A stretch of 64,000 nucleotides of DNA from Phil1 sp040767925 (GTDB taxonomy: Bacteria > Bacillota > Clostridia > Christensenellales > CAG-138), in the NCBI GenBank assembly GCA_040767925.1, contig JAXGNN010000002.1, forward strand, positions 372,001 through 436,000, given 5' to 3'. Each line of letters begins with the position of its first letter. The first letter of the stretch is position 1. Position numbers and translations under genes: made by a program. Positions 50,158 to 58,379 of this stretch are shown here, in pieces. The notes below the pieces were generated by a model. That model was not told the origin of the DNA. It made no database searches and was given only the letters and a program-made list of their open reading frames with translations.

Positions 50158-50973
50158 CTAGGACAGCATGGCGTAGCCGCCGACCTCCTCGAAGCCGAGG
50201 CGGCGGTAGATGCGCCCTGCGTCCGGGTTGTTGTAAAAAAGGCAGAGGAAGTGCTTCCCCTCCCGGAAGCTCGCGCGGCAAAGCTCCGCCACGGCGGCGG
50301 AGGCGTATCCGCGGTTGCGGAAGCCCGCGCGGGCCGCGACGTTCGTCACCATCGCGCTTTGGCTGTTGGCGGCGTTCGTGCACGCGCACGCCGCGAGCAG
50401 GCCCTCTTCAAAAACGCCGTAGACGAGACTCCCGCAGGCGAGCTCCGCGCGCATGCGCGCCTTGCTCTTTTCCATCTCCTCCGCGCTGCCGTAGCTGTTG
50501 CTGAACTCCGCGATCGTCGCGAGCAGCGACACGACCGCGTCGACGTCCCCTTCCCCGAGGCGGCGAAGCTCCGCCTTTTGGGGGAGCGCGCGCACCGCGC
50601 CGGGTTTCACCGCGTTGCAGCGGCACAGATAGGAAGCGCGCACGCCCTTCTCCGGAAAATAGGGCGCGAGCCTCTCCACGAGCTCCCGTTTGCCGCCGAC
50701 GCAGTCCGCGCGCATGGAAGCGAGGAATTTCCCGGCGCCCGCGACGTCGCAATCCCCGTGCGGGCTGTAAAAGACATACGAATCGAAGTATCTAAGAAGC
50801 AGAGAATCCCACGCGCCGGATTCATCCATAAAGGCGTAGACGGAGACGGGCTCCTTCTCCACGCCGTAGTTTTCGAGATCCCCGTAGATGAAAAGGTTCA
50901 TCTCCGGTTCCCCGGCGATGTAGGCGAGGATCGCCCCGCGGTCCGCTTCGGTCAGCTTGATCGGCTCCATCAT
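50158..50973 (-). CDS. GNAT-family N-acetyltransferase
   Basis: A 271-residue protein with a C-terminal GNAT domain (MVTNVAARAGFRNRGYASAAVAELCRASFREGKHFLCLFYNNPDAGRIYRRLGFEEVGGYAML), where FRNRGYA is the CoA pyrophosphate loop. The N-terminal half is a GNAT-like extension with EPEMNLFIYGDLENYG. I chose the ATG at 50973 (MMEPIKL), preceded by GAGGGGGA. The acceptor is unknown. Confidence 0.85.
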   Translation of the reverse strand: MMEPIKLTEADRGAILAYIAGEPEMNLFIYGDLENYGVEKEPVSVYAFMDESGAWDSLLLRYFDSYVFYSPHGDCDVAGAGKFLASMRADCVGGKRELVERLAPYFPEKGVRASYLCRCNAVKPGAVRALPQKAELRRLGEGDVDAVVSLLATIAEFSNSYGSAEEMEKSKARMRAELACGSLVYGVFEEGLLAACACTNAANSQSAMVTNVAARAGFRNRGYASAAVAELCRASFREGKHFLCLFYNNPDAGRIYRRLGFEEVGGYAMLS

Positions 50974-51040
50974 CCGTCCCCCTCGGCCGTTTTCATGCAT
51001 TATAGCACACGTTCGGGCGCGGGGAAACCGGAAGGCGCGT

Positions 51041-51072
51041 CAAAACGGCCCCCGTTGAAAGGCGGAGGCCGT
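51041..51072 (-). terminator. Intrinsic terminator after the SipL-like gene
   Basis: On the minus strand ACGGCCTCCG pairs with CGGGGGCCGT and is followed by TTTTG. Its stem closely resembles the rsgA terminator at 56688-56730. Confidence 0.75.
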
Positions 51073-51107
51073 CGCTTCGAGAATCGTTGACGATCCTTTT
51101 TCAACCG

Positions 51108-52628
51108 TCAATTCGTATTGGCTCTCCCGATGAAGATCAGCTGTTCGCCCTCGCCGAGCTCCTCCTTGGCGTTCGGGTTCGAGGCGACGATCGCCGCGCG
51201 GGAAAGGCCGTAGCGGCGGCCGACGTCGAAGAGCGTCTCGCCCGCGCCCGCGTAGCAGAGGATGAGGGAGCGGCGGCCGTCTTTGGCGGGGCACGGCTCC
51301 ATTCCGGTGACGAACATGGCTTTCTTCGCGCAATAGGGTGCGGCCGAAATTTCAAGCGCCGCCGTGAAGAGCATGCCGTTGCCGGAGAGCGTCAGGCCGG
51401 CGCACAGCAGCCGCGCCGAGGCGGTGGCGTCGCAGCACCAGTTCGGGCAGGCGGTTTCGCACGCGAAGGGGATCTGCGCGCCGAACGCGCAGAATGCGCC
51501 CTCTTCCGATTCATAGACCGCGCGCACGCTGATCACGCCCTCGACGCACAGCGCGCCGCGCTCCGCGGAAGTCGAGGTCACAAGGGGCCGCGCGGAGCAC
51601 CAGGTCACGCGCGCGGGCTGCGGCATCCCTTCGGGGACGGAGAGCCTCTCGTCCACCGAGCAGCGCGTATGCACGCGGCCGCCGCGCAGCATGAGGTGGA
51701 TCCCTTCGCACACGCTCGCCATGGACTCGCCCGGCAGGTACGCGTCCCCCGGGAGGAGCGCCTCGCGCGGGCAGGTGTCGAACACCTTCACGCGCAGGTT
51801 CAGTTCGAGGCAGAGCATGGTTTCGCTGAGTATGTAGAGTTCCGCGCCGAGCACCGCGATCTCCGCGGTAACATCTCCCTTCCCGCGCTCGTCGAGCGCC
51901 ACCTCGAGGGAGAGCGGGATCTGCGTTGTAAAAGGCTCCGCGCGGCAGCCTTCGGTTTCGACCAGCGCCGACACGTACGCCGTGGCCTCGACGAGCGCCA
52001 TATCGCCCCCCGCCTTGACGGAGCGCGCCGCGGCCTCCGCAGACACGCACAGCACCCGCGTGACGCACCGCGCCGCAATCTCCTCGCGCACGCGCGTCTC
52101 CTCGCAGCCGATCATGTTTTCCGCAAAAAAGGCATATGAGAAATGGCGGAATTCAGCTTCGGCGTCCCTGACGCCGTTCAGGGCGCGGATGGGCTTCTCG
52201 GAGGTGACGGCGGCCGTGAGCTCGACCGTCGCGCAAAAAGCGAGCCTGCCGCCCTGCTCGACGCTCAGTTCAAGGATGGCCGCCTGGGCCGAAACCGTCA
52301 TGCCCTCCTTGGCGCCGGGGGCCTCCATCACATAGCGGAACGCCGCGGACGAACTGAACGCGAACATCGCGCCCGCGGCATTCCCCTCCTCCTCCGGGAC
52401 AAACGATACGTCCCGGCAGACGAGCTCGGCGCGCACGCGCCCTTCGATTACGACCGCGCCTTCCGCCGCCGCGCATTTGGAAACCAGAACCGTTCCGTTC
52501 GCGGAGAGGACCTCCGTGTCCGATGCGCGGCAGCCCTCCGGCAGAGGCAGCTCGCCCTCGACTTCCGCCTGCGCTGAGGGCATGCATACGAGGGACTCCA
52601 TATTGATATCGCCGAATACGAATTCCAT
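51108..52628 (-). CDS. SipL-like spore-coat protein (DUF3794/SPOCS domains with LysM)
   Basis: A 506-residue protein of repeated all-beta segments in the style of the SPOCS/DUF3794 domain (for example CRASDTEVLSANGTVLVSKCAAAEGAVVIEGRVRAELV), at least three copies, and a C-terminal LysM domain (GETLFDVGRRYGLSRAAIVASNPNAKEELGEGEQLIFI). This is the layout of clostridial SipL, which binds SpoIVA through the LysM domain to build the spore coat. Cys content is unusually high for the family. No sporulation gene is near. It ends at a terminator; identity as SipL itself is likely but not proven. Confidence 0.75.
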   Translation of the reverse strand: MEFVFGDINMESLVCMPSAQAEVEGELPLPEGCRASDTEVLSANGTVLVSKCAAAEGAVVIEGRVRAELVCRDVSFVPEEEGNAAGAMFAFSSSAAFRYVMEAPGAKEGMTVSAQAAILELSVEQGGRLAFCATVELTAAVTSEKPIRALNGVRDAEAEFRHFSYAFFAENMIGCEETRVREEIAARCVTRVLCVSAEAAARSVKAGGDMALVEATAYVSALVETEGCRAEPFTTQIPLSLEVALDERGKGDVTAEIAVLGAELYILSETMLCLELNLRVKVFDTCPREALLPGDAYLPGESMASVCEGIHLMLRGGRVHTRCSVDERLSVPEGMPQPARVTWCSARPLVTSTSAERGALCVEGVISVRAVYESEEGAFCAFGAQIPFACETACPNWCCDATASARLLCAGLTLSGNGMLFTAALEISAAPYCAKKAMFVTGMEPCPAKDGRRSLILCYAGAGETLFDVGRRYGLSRAAIVASNPNAKEELGEGEQLIFIGRANTN

Positions 52629-52702
52629 AAACCGTTCTCCTTCCGATTATGCAGGGATACGCTATATATCTATTTACCCTCCGCCGCGGATATGAAAAAA
52701 CA

Positions 52703-52725
52703 GGGGCGGATATGGAATCCGCCCC
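52703..52725. repeat. Dispersed palindromic hairpin repeat
   Basis: GGGGCGGAT-ATGGA-ATCCGCCCC, a 9-bp perfect stem with the same ATGGA loop as the hairpins in the 84-bp array at 19401-19644. It lies between the SipL-like and PfoR-like genes. Confidence 0.75.
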
Positions 52726-52789
52726 TACAAAAATTTCCCGCCGCAGCGCCGTGGAAGGATCTGCCGTCAACTGTCAGGAATGCATGGTT

Positions 52790-53830
52790 TTAAAGCTCCA
52801 GCTTCAGGTCGCCGTCCCGGATCCAGCCGATTTTCCGGAACGGCCAGGCGACGAGCGGAGTCAGTATGGCCGGCAGCGCCACGCACACGAGGATAAGCCC
52901 GAGCCAGCTTTGAAAGGAGCCGAAACCTTCCCACGTCATGATGCCGATGGGGCCGACGAGGCCGCAGGTGCCCATGCCGGAGGCGACGGCGACCGCGTTC
53001 TCCAGCTTGAACACACAGGTCGATATAGGGCCCGTAATCATCCCCACGATCGTCGGGGGAATCCACACGCGCGGATTGCGCACGATGTTGCCCATCTGCA
53101 GCATGGAGGTGCCGAGCCCCTGCGCCACGATGCCGCCCCAGCGGTTTTCCCGAAAGCTCATCACGGCAAAGCCCACCATCTGCGCGCAGCAGCCGGCGGT
53201 GGCCGCCCCGCCCGCGAGGCCCACGAGGCCGAGCGTCGCGCACAGCGCGGCGGAGCTGATGGGCAGGGTGAGCACAATGCCGACCACCGTGCTCACGATG
53301 ATGCCCATGAAGAAGGGCTGCAGCTCGGTCGCGCGCATGACGATCTCGCCAAACCCCGTCATAATGGCGGAAACGGCGGGGCCGATGAGCCTTGCGAACA
53401 GGAGGCCCGTAACGATCGTGACGGCAGGCGTCACAAGGATATCCACCTTCGTTTCCTTGGAGACGAGCTTGCCCAGCTCCGCGGCGAGGATCGCGCAGAA
53501 AAGCGTGCCGAGCGGCCCGCCCAGCTCGTTTGCGCCGTAGCCCACCGCGCACAGGGAAAAGAGCACGAGCGGCGGCGCGCCGAGCGCATAGCCGATCGCC
53601 GCGGCCATCGCGGGGCCGGTGGCCGACTTCGCAAACGCCGCGACGTCGCCAAGCCACGTCCACGCAAGCTTCGAGGCGACGGTGCCAAGGATCGTGCTGA
53701 TCAGAAGCGAGGCGAAAAGCCCCAGCGCCATATAGCTCAGGGCGTCGATAAAATAGCGCTTCGCGCTGAAAACCACGCCTTTTTTTTCGAGGAACGCGGC
53801 AAAACGGCCCTTTTTACGACCTGCTTCCAT
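52790..53830 (-). CDS. PTS transporter IIC-like membrane protein (PfoR family)
   Basis: A 346-residue protein with about nine to ten hydrophobic helices. KRYFIDALSYMALGLFASLLISTILGTV and PAMAAAIGYALGAPPLVLFSLCAVGYGANELGGPLG, with PVVWIPPTIVGMITGPISTCVFKLENAVAVASGMGTCGLVGPIGIM, match the PTS_EIIC_2 family that includes Clostridium PfoR. It would move a sugar with phosphotransferase components encoded elsewhere; PfoR has also been linked to toxin-gene control. No IIA or IIB gene is in the window. Confidence 0.87.
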   Translation of the reverse strand: MEAGRKKGRFAAFLEKKGVVFSAKRYFIDALSYMALGLFASLLISTILGTVASKLAWTWLGDVAAFAKSATGPAMAAAIGYALGAPPLVLFSLCAVGYGANELGGPLGTLFCAILAAELGKLVSKETKVDILVTPAVTIVTGLLFARLIGPAVSAIMTGFGEIVMRATELQPFFMGIIVSTVVGIVLTLPISSAALCATLGLVGLAGGAATAGCCAQMVGFAVMSFRENRWGGIVAQGLGTSMLQMGNIVRNPRVWIPPTIVGMITGPISTCVFKLENAVAVASGMGTCGLVGPIGIMTWEGFGSFQSWLGLILVCVALPAILTPLVAWPFRKIGWIRDGDLKLEL

Positions 53831-53853
53831 ATGAAACCTCCTGAAAGGTAATA

Positions 53854-55392
53854 TTACCCTCTGGGCAGCGATTTATAAAAGGCTTCGGGGAGCAGATCCT
53901 TGTCGACGGAGTCGCGCGTATAGCCCATGTCCGCGCAAAGCTGCGCCATGAAGAGCGTGAGCTTGCCCGAGAGGGCCTCGATGTTCGCCCTGTCGTAGGG
54001 GAAATCCGGATTGTTGTCCGGCCGCACGGTGCACGCTTCCATCAGGCGCGCGGCCGTATCCCCCATGAAGGCGTAGTCCTGCGCGACGGCGGCAGGCATG
54101 ATGACGAGGCCGCCGGAATAGGCCGCGTCGACCAGCGAGGCGAGGTACTGCGCGCTCTCGGCGAGCTTGCGCCCGGCGGCGGCCGCCTTGTCGGAGAGGA
54201 CGTATTCCGCGTCCGAGCGCGGGTCGGGGACGATGCTCACGCCAAAGACCTTTTCGGCGAGCTCCGCGAGCTTGTCGTTATACAGGCAATAGAAGCTCGC
54301 GCCGTTGTAGGGCGTCCCGCTTACATACTCGCCCGCGAGGGTTTTCCGGTTGAGATCGCTCATGTCGAGCCCCATGGCGAAGCTCGCCATGGTCGCGATC
54401 TGGTCGACGTTGAGGTTGGTATAGATATACCCCTTGACGGAGTTGTAGATGTTGACGAAGTTCTTGAGCTGGTCGCGGCTCTTGAGCTGATCGAAGATCG
54501 CAAAGAGCATCCGCTGCTGCCTGTCCGTCCTTCCGATATCGGTCGAAATGCCCTTGCGCGCGCGGCAGTAGTCGAGCACCTGCTGGCCGTTGAGGTGCTG
54601 ATAGCCCTTTTCGAGCACGCGCCCGTTGAGCGTGATGCGCACGTCCACGTCGTAATCGACGCCGCCCATGGCGTCCACGACGGCCTTCAACCCCTGCATG
54701 TTAACGCCCGCGTAATACTGGATGGGGATGCCGCCGAAGAGCTTGCTCACGGTCTGCATGGCGTACTGGAAACCCCGGCCGTTGACGCTGCCCCCCTTGG
54801 CGAAGGCGGCGTTGATCTTAAAATGCGCGGTCTCGCTGAACTTCTCGCCCTTGTCGGTATAGAGGGCGGCGAGCGTGTCGCGCGGCACGGAGATGAGGTC
54901 CACGCGCCCGGTCTTGAAGTTGACGGAGAGGAGCATGATGACGTCGCTGCGGAAGTTGTTGTCCTCATCCCGGTAAACGTCGCTGCCCTCCACGTTGCGC
55001 TCTGGGCTTTCGTCCCAGCCGAGGATGAGTATGTTGACCCTGTTTTTCATGAAACTCAAATCGAGCTCCGGCGTGGGCGTGGGCTCCGCCGTGGGCGAGG
55101 GCGTCGGGGTGATCTCCCCGACGGGCGGCACCGTGGGATCGGGCGCGCCGGGGTCGAACTCCGTGGGTTCTATGGTGGGCGAGGGCGTGGGCGGCTCGGT
55201 CGCCTCCGCGTCCGGAGATGGAGTCGTCACCTCGGGCGTCGCGGTCGAAAGCTGGTCGCCGAAGGCGCTCATCGGGTCGATGAAGAACATATAGGCATAG
55301 CGCAGCGCCACGCCGGTAACGGCGAGGGCGAGGATGAGGAACACCCAGCGCCAAAATTTCGATTTTTTGCGGTTTTTCTTCTTTTTCTCCAT
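53854..55392 (-). CDS. LytR-CpsA-Psr (LCP) family cell-wall glycopolymer ligase
   Basis: A 512-residue membrane protein: short basic cytoplasmic start (KKKKNRKKSKF), one helix (WVFLILALAVTGVALRYAYMFF), a Pro/Thr/Glu-rich stalk, and an extracellular LCP domain. The domain shows NILILGWDESPE, RSDVIMLLSVNFKTGRVDLISVPRDT, AAFAKGG, MGGVDYDVD and CRARKGISTDIGRTDRQQRML with the catalytic Arg/Asp set. LCP enzymes move teichoic acid or polysaccharide chains from lipid carriers to peptidoglycan. GGAGG precedes the ATG. The promoter overlaps that of the divergent small peptide unit. Confidence 0.92.
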   Translation of the reverse strand: MEKKKKNRKKSKFWRWVFLILALAVTGVALRYAYMFFIDPMSAFGDQLSTATPEVTTPSPDAEATEPPTPSPTIEPTEFDPGAPDPTVPPVGEITPTPSPTAEPTPTPELDLSFMKNRVNILILGWDESPERNVEGSDVYRDEDNNFRSDVIMLLSVNFKTGRVDLISVPRDTLAALYTDKGEKFSETAHFKINAAFAKGGSVNGRGFQYAMQTVSKLFGGIPIQYYAGVNMQGLKAVVDAMGGVDYDVDVRITLNGRVLEKGYQHLNGQQVLDYCRARKGISTDIGRTDRQQRMLFAIFDQLKSRDQLKNFVNIYNSVKGYIYTNLNVDQIATMASFAMGLDMSDLNRKTLAGEYVSGTPYNGASFYCLYNDKLAELAEKVFGVSIVPDPRSDAEYVLSDKAAAAGRKLAESAQYLASLVDAAYSGGLVIMPAAVAQDYAFMGDTAARLMEACTVRPDNNPDFPYDRANIEALSGKLTLFMAQLCADMGYTRDSVDKDLLPEAFYKSLPRG

Positions 55393-55412
55393 CGCTCTGC
55401 CTCCAAGGGCTT

Positions 55413-55441
55413 ATTATACCACATACTCGTTGACATATTAA
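55413..55441 (-). promoter_or_regulatory. Promoter of the LCP gene
   Basis: -10 TATAAT (55418-55413), 17-bp spacer, weak -35 TTAATA (55441-55436). It overlaps the divergent promoter at 55430-55459, so the two polymerases would compete. Confidence 0.5.
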
Positions 55442-55459
55442 GCCACGCTTTGATATACT
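55430..55459 (+). promoter_or_regulatory. Promoter of the small-peptide unit
   Basis: Consensus -35 TTGACA (55430-55435), 18-bp spacer, -10 TATACT (55454-55459), among the strongest promoter matches in the window. Transcription would start near 55466. Confidence 0.75.
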
Positions 55460-55485
55460 TTTTCAGGCGGCGGAAGGCCGACTTC

Positions 55486-55566
55486 ATGCGGAAGGGAGCG
55501 AGGTTTATGAGCAAAAGCAGATTTTTTATATCCTTCATCGCGCGCTCCCGGAAAAGGCCCGCCTGA
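55486..55566 (+). CDS. 26-residue highly basic peptide (or leader of a small RNA)
   Basis: The ATG at 55486 has GGAAGG eight bases upstream; an internal in-frame ATG at 55507 has GAGG too. The product has nine Arg/Lys residues and a short hydrophobic core (RFFISFIA) between basic arms. It sits alone between a consensus promoter and a strong terminator, about 160 nt in total. It could be a membrane-active or ribosome-binding peptide, or the open frame could be incidental to a small RNA. No homologue is recognised. Confidence 0.5.
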   Translation: MRKGARFMSKSRFFISFIARSRKRPA

Positions 55567-55590
55567 CGCATGCCCTCTTTGATAGGACGC

Positions 55591-55624
55591 ATGCCCCGGG
55601 AGCGAGGTTCCCGGGCATTTTTTT
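55591..55624 (+). terminator. Intrinsic terminator of the small-peptide unit
   Basis: ATGCCCCGGGA (55591-55601) pairs with TCCCGGGCAT (55609-55618) with one bulge, followed by seven Ts. Confidence 0.85.
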
Positions 55625-55672
55625 GCCCGAAATTACCATGTTTTGGGCATGAAAGCCCGGAAAGGCACCGGA

Positions 55673-56641
55673 TTGGAAAACGATATGCTCGCGCGCTACG
55701 GCGCGAAGGAAACCCATTTCAACGCGGCGAAAAGCGCGGGCCTCGCGCTCGGCCGCGCGATCTGCCAGAACAGAGGGGAATACACGCTCGCCGCACAAAA
55801 CGGGGAAATCGCCTGCGCCGTCACGGGCAGGTTCCGCCATGGGGCGGAGAACCCTTCCCTGTTCCCCGTCGCCGGGGACTGGGTGCTTTTTTCGCAGCGC
55901 GGCATCGAAGCGCTGCTGCCGCGGGAGACGTTCCTCTGCCGCGTCGCCGCGGGAAAGGACCCCTATCCGCAGCCCATCGCGGCGAACATGGACGTCTGCT
56001 TCGTGTGCATGCCGCTCGATAGCACCTACAACCCCTCGAAGCTCGAGCGCTTCCTCGCGGCGGCGGAAAAGTCCGGCGCGAAGATCGTCGTGACGCTCAC
56101 GAAGGCCGACCTGTGCGCGGATCCCGGGCAAAAGCTCGCCGAGGCGCGCGCCCTCTCCCCCGGCTGCGAAGCCATCCTTTGCAGCTCGGTTTCGGAGGGC
56201 GGCTTCGGCGCGGCGCGGGCCTACCTGAAAACGGGCGTCACCGCGGCGCTCATCGGCGCGAGCGGCGTGGGCAAATCGACGCTCATCAACGGCCTTTCGG
56301 GCGGGGACGCGCTTGAAACCTTCGCCGTGCGCAAAGACGGCAAGGGCCGCCACACGACCACCCGGCGGGAACTGCTTCTTCTTCCTTCCGGCGGCGTACT
56401 GATCGACACGCCGGGCATGCGCTCCCTCGCGCTCGAAGAATCCGACGTGGGCGCGGTGTTTCCGGAGATCGAGGAGATCGCGCGGAAATGCCGCTTCCGG
56501 GACTGCGCGCACGCGCGCGAACCGGGCTGCGCCGTGCGCGCGGCGCTCGCGCGCGGCGAAATCGACGAGCGGCGCTACGCGAGCTACCTCAAACTGAAAC
56601 AGGAAGAACTGCGGCGAGAGAGGGCGCGAAAGGGCAACTAG
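55673..56641 (+). CDS. rsgA: Ribosome small-subunit-dependent GTPase A
   Basis: A circularly permuted GTPase that matures the 30S subunit. After an OB-fold domain comes G4 (TLTKADL), then G1 (GASGVGKSTLING), the switch region KDGKGRHTTTRRE and G3 (IDTPGMRSL), in permuted order. The C-terminal zinc finger is CRFRDCAHAREPGCAV. The start is uncertain: a TTG at 55673 has AAAGG seven bases upstream, an ATG at 55685 lies just inside, and an ATG at 55649 has no visible site. Length is about 322 residues. Confidence 0.95.
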   Translation: MENDMLARYGAKETHFNAAKSAGLALGRAICQNRGEYTLAAQNGEIACAVTGRFRHGAENPSLFPVAGDWVLFSQRGIEALLPRETFLCRVAAGKDPYPQPIAANMDVCFVCMPLDSTYNPSKLERFLAAAEKSGAKIVVTLTKADLCADPGQKLAEARALSPGCEAILCSSVSEGGFGAARAYLKTGVTAALIGASGVGKSTLINGLSGGDALETFAVRKDGKGRHTTTRRELLLLPSGGVLIDTPGMRSLALEESDVGAVFPEIEEIARKCRFRDCAHAREPGCAVRAALARGEIDERRYASYLKLKQEELRRERARKGN

Positions 56642-56642
56642 G

Positions 56643-56676
56643 AATTGATAATTGACAGTTGGCAATTGACAATTAC
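56643..56676. repeat. Dispersed TTGACAATT-type repeat fragment
   Basis: Contains AATTGATAATTGACA and AATTGACAATT, matching the AT-rich half of the 84-bp units at 19401-19644. It lies directly after the rsgA stop. Confidence 0.6.
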
Positions 56677-56687
56677 GGGAATAAAAG

Positions 56688-56730
56688 ACGGCCTCCGCTT
56701 GAACGATGTTCAGCGGGGGCCGTTCTTTTT
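56688..56730 (+). terminator. Intrinsic terminator of rsgA
   Basis: ACGGCCTCCGCTTGAAC pairs with GTTCAGCGGGGGCCGT across a 3-nt loop, followed by TCTTTTT. Confidence 0.85.
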
Positions 56731-56736
56731 CGACGC

Positions 56737-56980
56737 GCGGGGACGGTTCTGCAGGCATGAGGGCGATACGGGGTTGAATCCGTATACGCCGTCGGGAAGC
56801 TGAGCGGGCGGAAAAGGGCAGAACTGTCCCCGAAAACCGAAAGGAAACGAAAACCTTGCCCGCGGCGGGTTCGGTGCGTCGGGAACAGTTCTGCGGCGGT
56901 TTTCATCGCGTTCCGCTTCCTTATAGGCAGCGTTCCCGTTCGGAGGAATATCACCCTCTGTCGCGCAGGACCGTCCCCGC
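56737..56980. repeat. MITE-like non-coding inverted-repeat block
   Basis: GCGGGGACGGTTCTGC (56737-56752) and its near-perfect reverse complement (56965-56980, 15 of 16) bound 244 bp with no gene. Two further half-sites, GCAGAACTGTCCCC (56818-56831) and GGGAACAGTTCTGC (56881-56894), let it fold as two adjacent stem-loops. The whole gap 56642-57076 holds only this block, a terminator and AT-rich repeat fragments. Confidence 0.55.
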
Positions 56981-57046
56981 CTGCCCGAAAGGACATAAAA
57001 ACCCCGCCGCAGCGGGAAGTTATTCACTATTCACTATTATTTATTA

Positions 57047-57085
57047 GCCGAATAATTGTCAACGAGCCGTTGACAATTATTCGGC
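57047..57085. repeat. 18-bp perfect hairpin overlapping the pepV stop codon
   Basis: An 18-bp arm starting GCCGAATAATTGTCAACG and its exact complement around a 3-nt loop. The last codons of pepV form one arm. No T-run follows on the minus strand. Confidence 0.75.
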
Positions 57086-58378
57086 TCCCTCGCCCAGCAG
57101 ATATTCCGCGTAGATCCTCGCCGCGCGCATCAGGCTCTCGGCATGGATGCGCTCGTCCTCTCTGTGCGCCGAGGAAAGCTCCCCGGGGAAAACCGGGCCG
57201 AAGCAAACGCAGTTTTTCATCGCGGCGGCGTAAGAGGAACCGCCCGCGACGCGAAAGTCCCCCTCGCCCCCGTGGGCGCGGTAGGCCGCGAGCATTTTTT
57301 GCAGGAAGGGCAGCCGGGGATCGACCATCGTGGACGGCGTGTATTCCGCGAAAGCATATGCATAGCCGTATTCTCCCGCGCGCCGCGCGAGGGCTCTGTC
57401 CAACTGCGCCCTATCCGTGCCGAAGCGGCAGCGGATGTTGACGTTGAGCGCGACGCCCGCATCCGTCAGGCGCAGCACCGTCGGGCAGGCGACGGTACGG
57501 CCGACATAGATGCCGTCCCAAGTGTCGCCCTCGCCGCCGAGCGCAAGGGGGGAGGCGAACTCATCCGGGAACATGTCGCGGAGGAAGGCGCCGAAGAGGA
57601 AGCCCTCGTCCGCCGCGGCAAGCGCGAGCTTCAAGAGCGCGTTGTCGCCCTCCCGCGGCGCGCTCGAGTGGACGGCGACGCCAAAAAAGGTCTGCCCGTC
57701 CTTCCCGCGAAGCTTGAGATACGCCCTGCTCGGCACGCTGTTGGGGCTTTCGCCGGAGAACGCCTCCTCGATTTCACTAAGCCGCCCCGCCTCGGGGAAG
57801 ACGAGGCGCATGTCGCAATAGCCCTTCTCGATGTTGTAGATCGGAAAATCCCCGTCCGGGGAGAAGCCGTAATCCGGCATGCCGAACTCCCCGATATAGT
57901 GCGCCATGTCCGTCCACGCGCCCTCCTCCGAGGTGCCGACGATCAGGCGGAGCCTGCGCTTAAGCGGCGCGCCCGTCTCCAGTATGGCCTTGAGCGCGTG
58001 GAGGCAGACGATGGCGGGCCCTTTGTCGTCCACGACGCCGCGCCCGTGGAGGAAGCCGTCCCCGGTAAGCGTCAGCGCGAAGGGATCGTTTGGCCAGCGC
58101 GCAATGTCGCCAATATCCACCACGTCCACATGGACGAGGACGCCCACGGTCTCGCCCCCGTCGCCGATCTCGGCGTAGCCCGCGTCCATTTCCCGCGTAT
58201 AGCCCGTGCGCATGCCCATCTCCCCCGCCTTTTCAATGACGAAGCGGAGCGCCGCGCGCGTCTCTTCAACATCCCCCGTGCGGCTTCGCATGGCGACGAG
58301 CGCCCCGAGGTCCGAGAGGATATCCTCCCTGTGCGCCTCGAGTTTTTCAACGAGGGTTTTCCTAAAACCGCCGCCCAT
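57077..58378 (-). CDS. pepV: M20-family dipeptidase (PepV/Sapep-like)
   Basis: A 433-residue zinc dipeptidase. HVDVVDIGDIARW gives the first metal His and Asp, GRGVVDDKGPAIV the bridging Asp, TSEEGAWTDM the catalytic Glu and metal Glu, and SPDGDFPIYNIEKGY is typical of PepV. It has a lid domain inserted in the catalytic core. It lies 1 bp after the second ATPase gene of the peptide transporter and likely hydrolyses imported dipeptides in the cytoplasm. A hairpin overlaps its stop codon. Confidence 0.93.
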   Translation of the reverse strand: MGGGFRKTLVEKLEAHREDILSDLGALVAMRSRTGDVEETRAALRFVIEKAGEMGMRTGYTREMDAGYAEIGDGGETVGVLVHVDVVDIGDIARWPNDPFALTLTGDGFLHGRGVVDDKGPAIVCLHALKAILETGAPLKRRLRLIVGTSEEGAWTDMAHYIGEFGMPDYGFSPDGDFPIYNIEKGYCDMRLVFPEAGRLSEIEEAFSGESPNSVPSRAYLKLRGKDGQTFFGVAVHSSAPREGDNALLKLALAAADEGFLFGAFLRDMFPDEFASPLALGGEGDTWDGIYVGRTVACPTVLRLTDAGVALNVNIRCRFGTDRAQLDRALARRAGEYGYAYAFAEYTPSTMVDPRLPFLQKMLAAYRAHGGEGDFRVAGGSSYAAAMKNCVCFGPVFPGELSSAHREDERIHAESLMRAARIYAEYLLGEGAE

Positions 58379-58379
58379 G

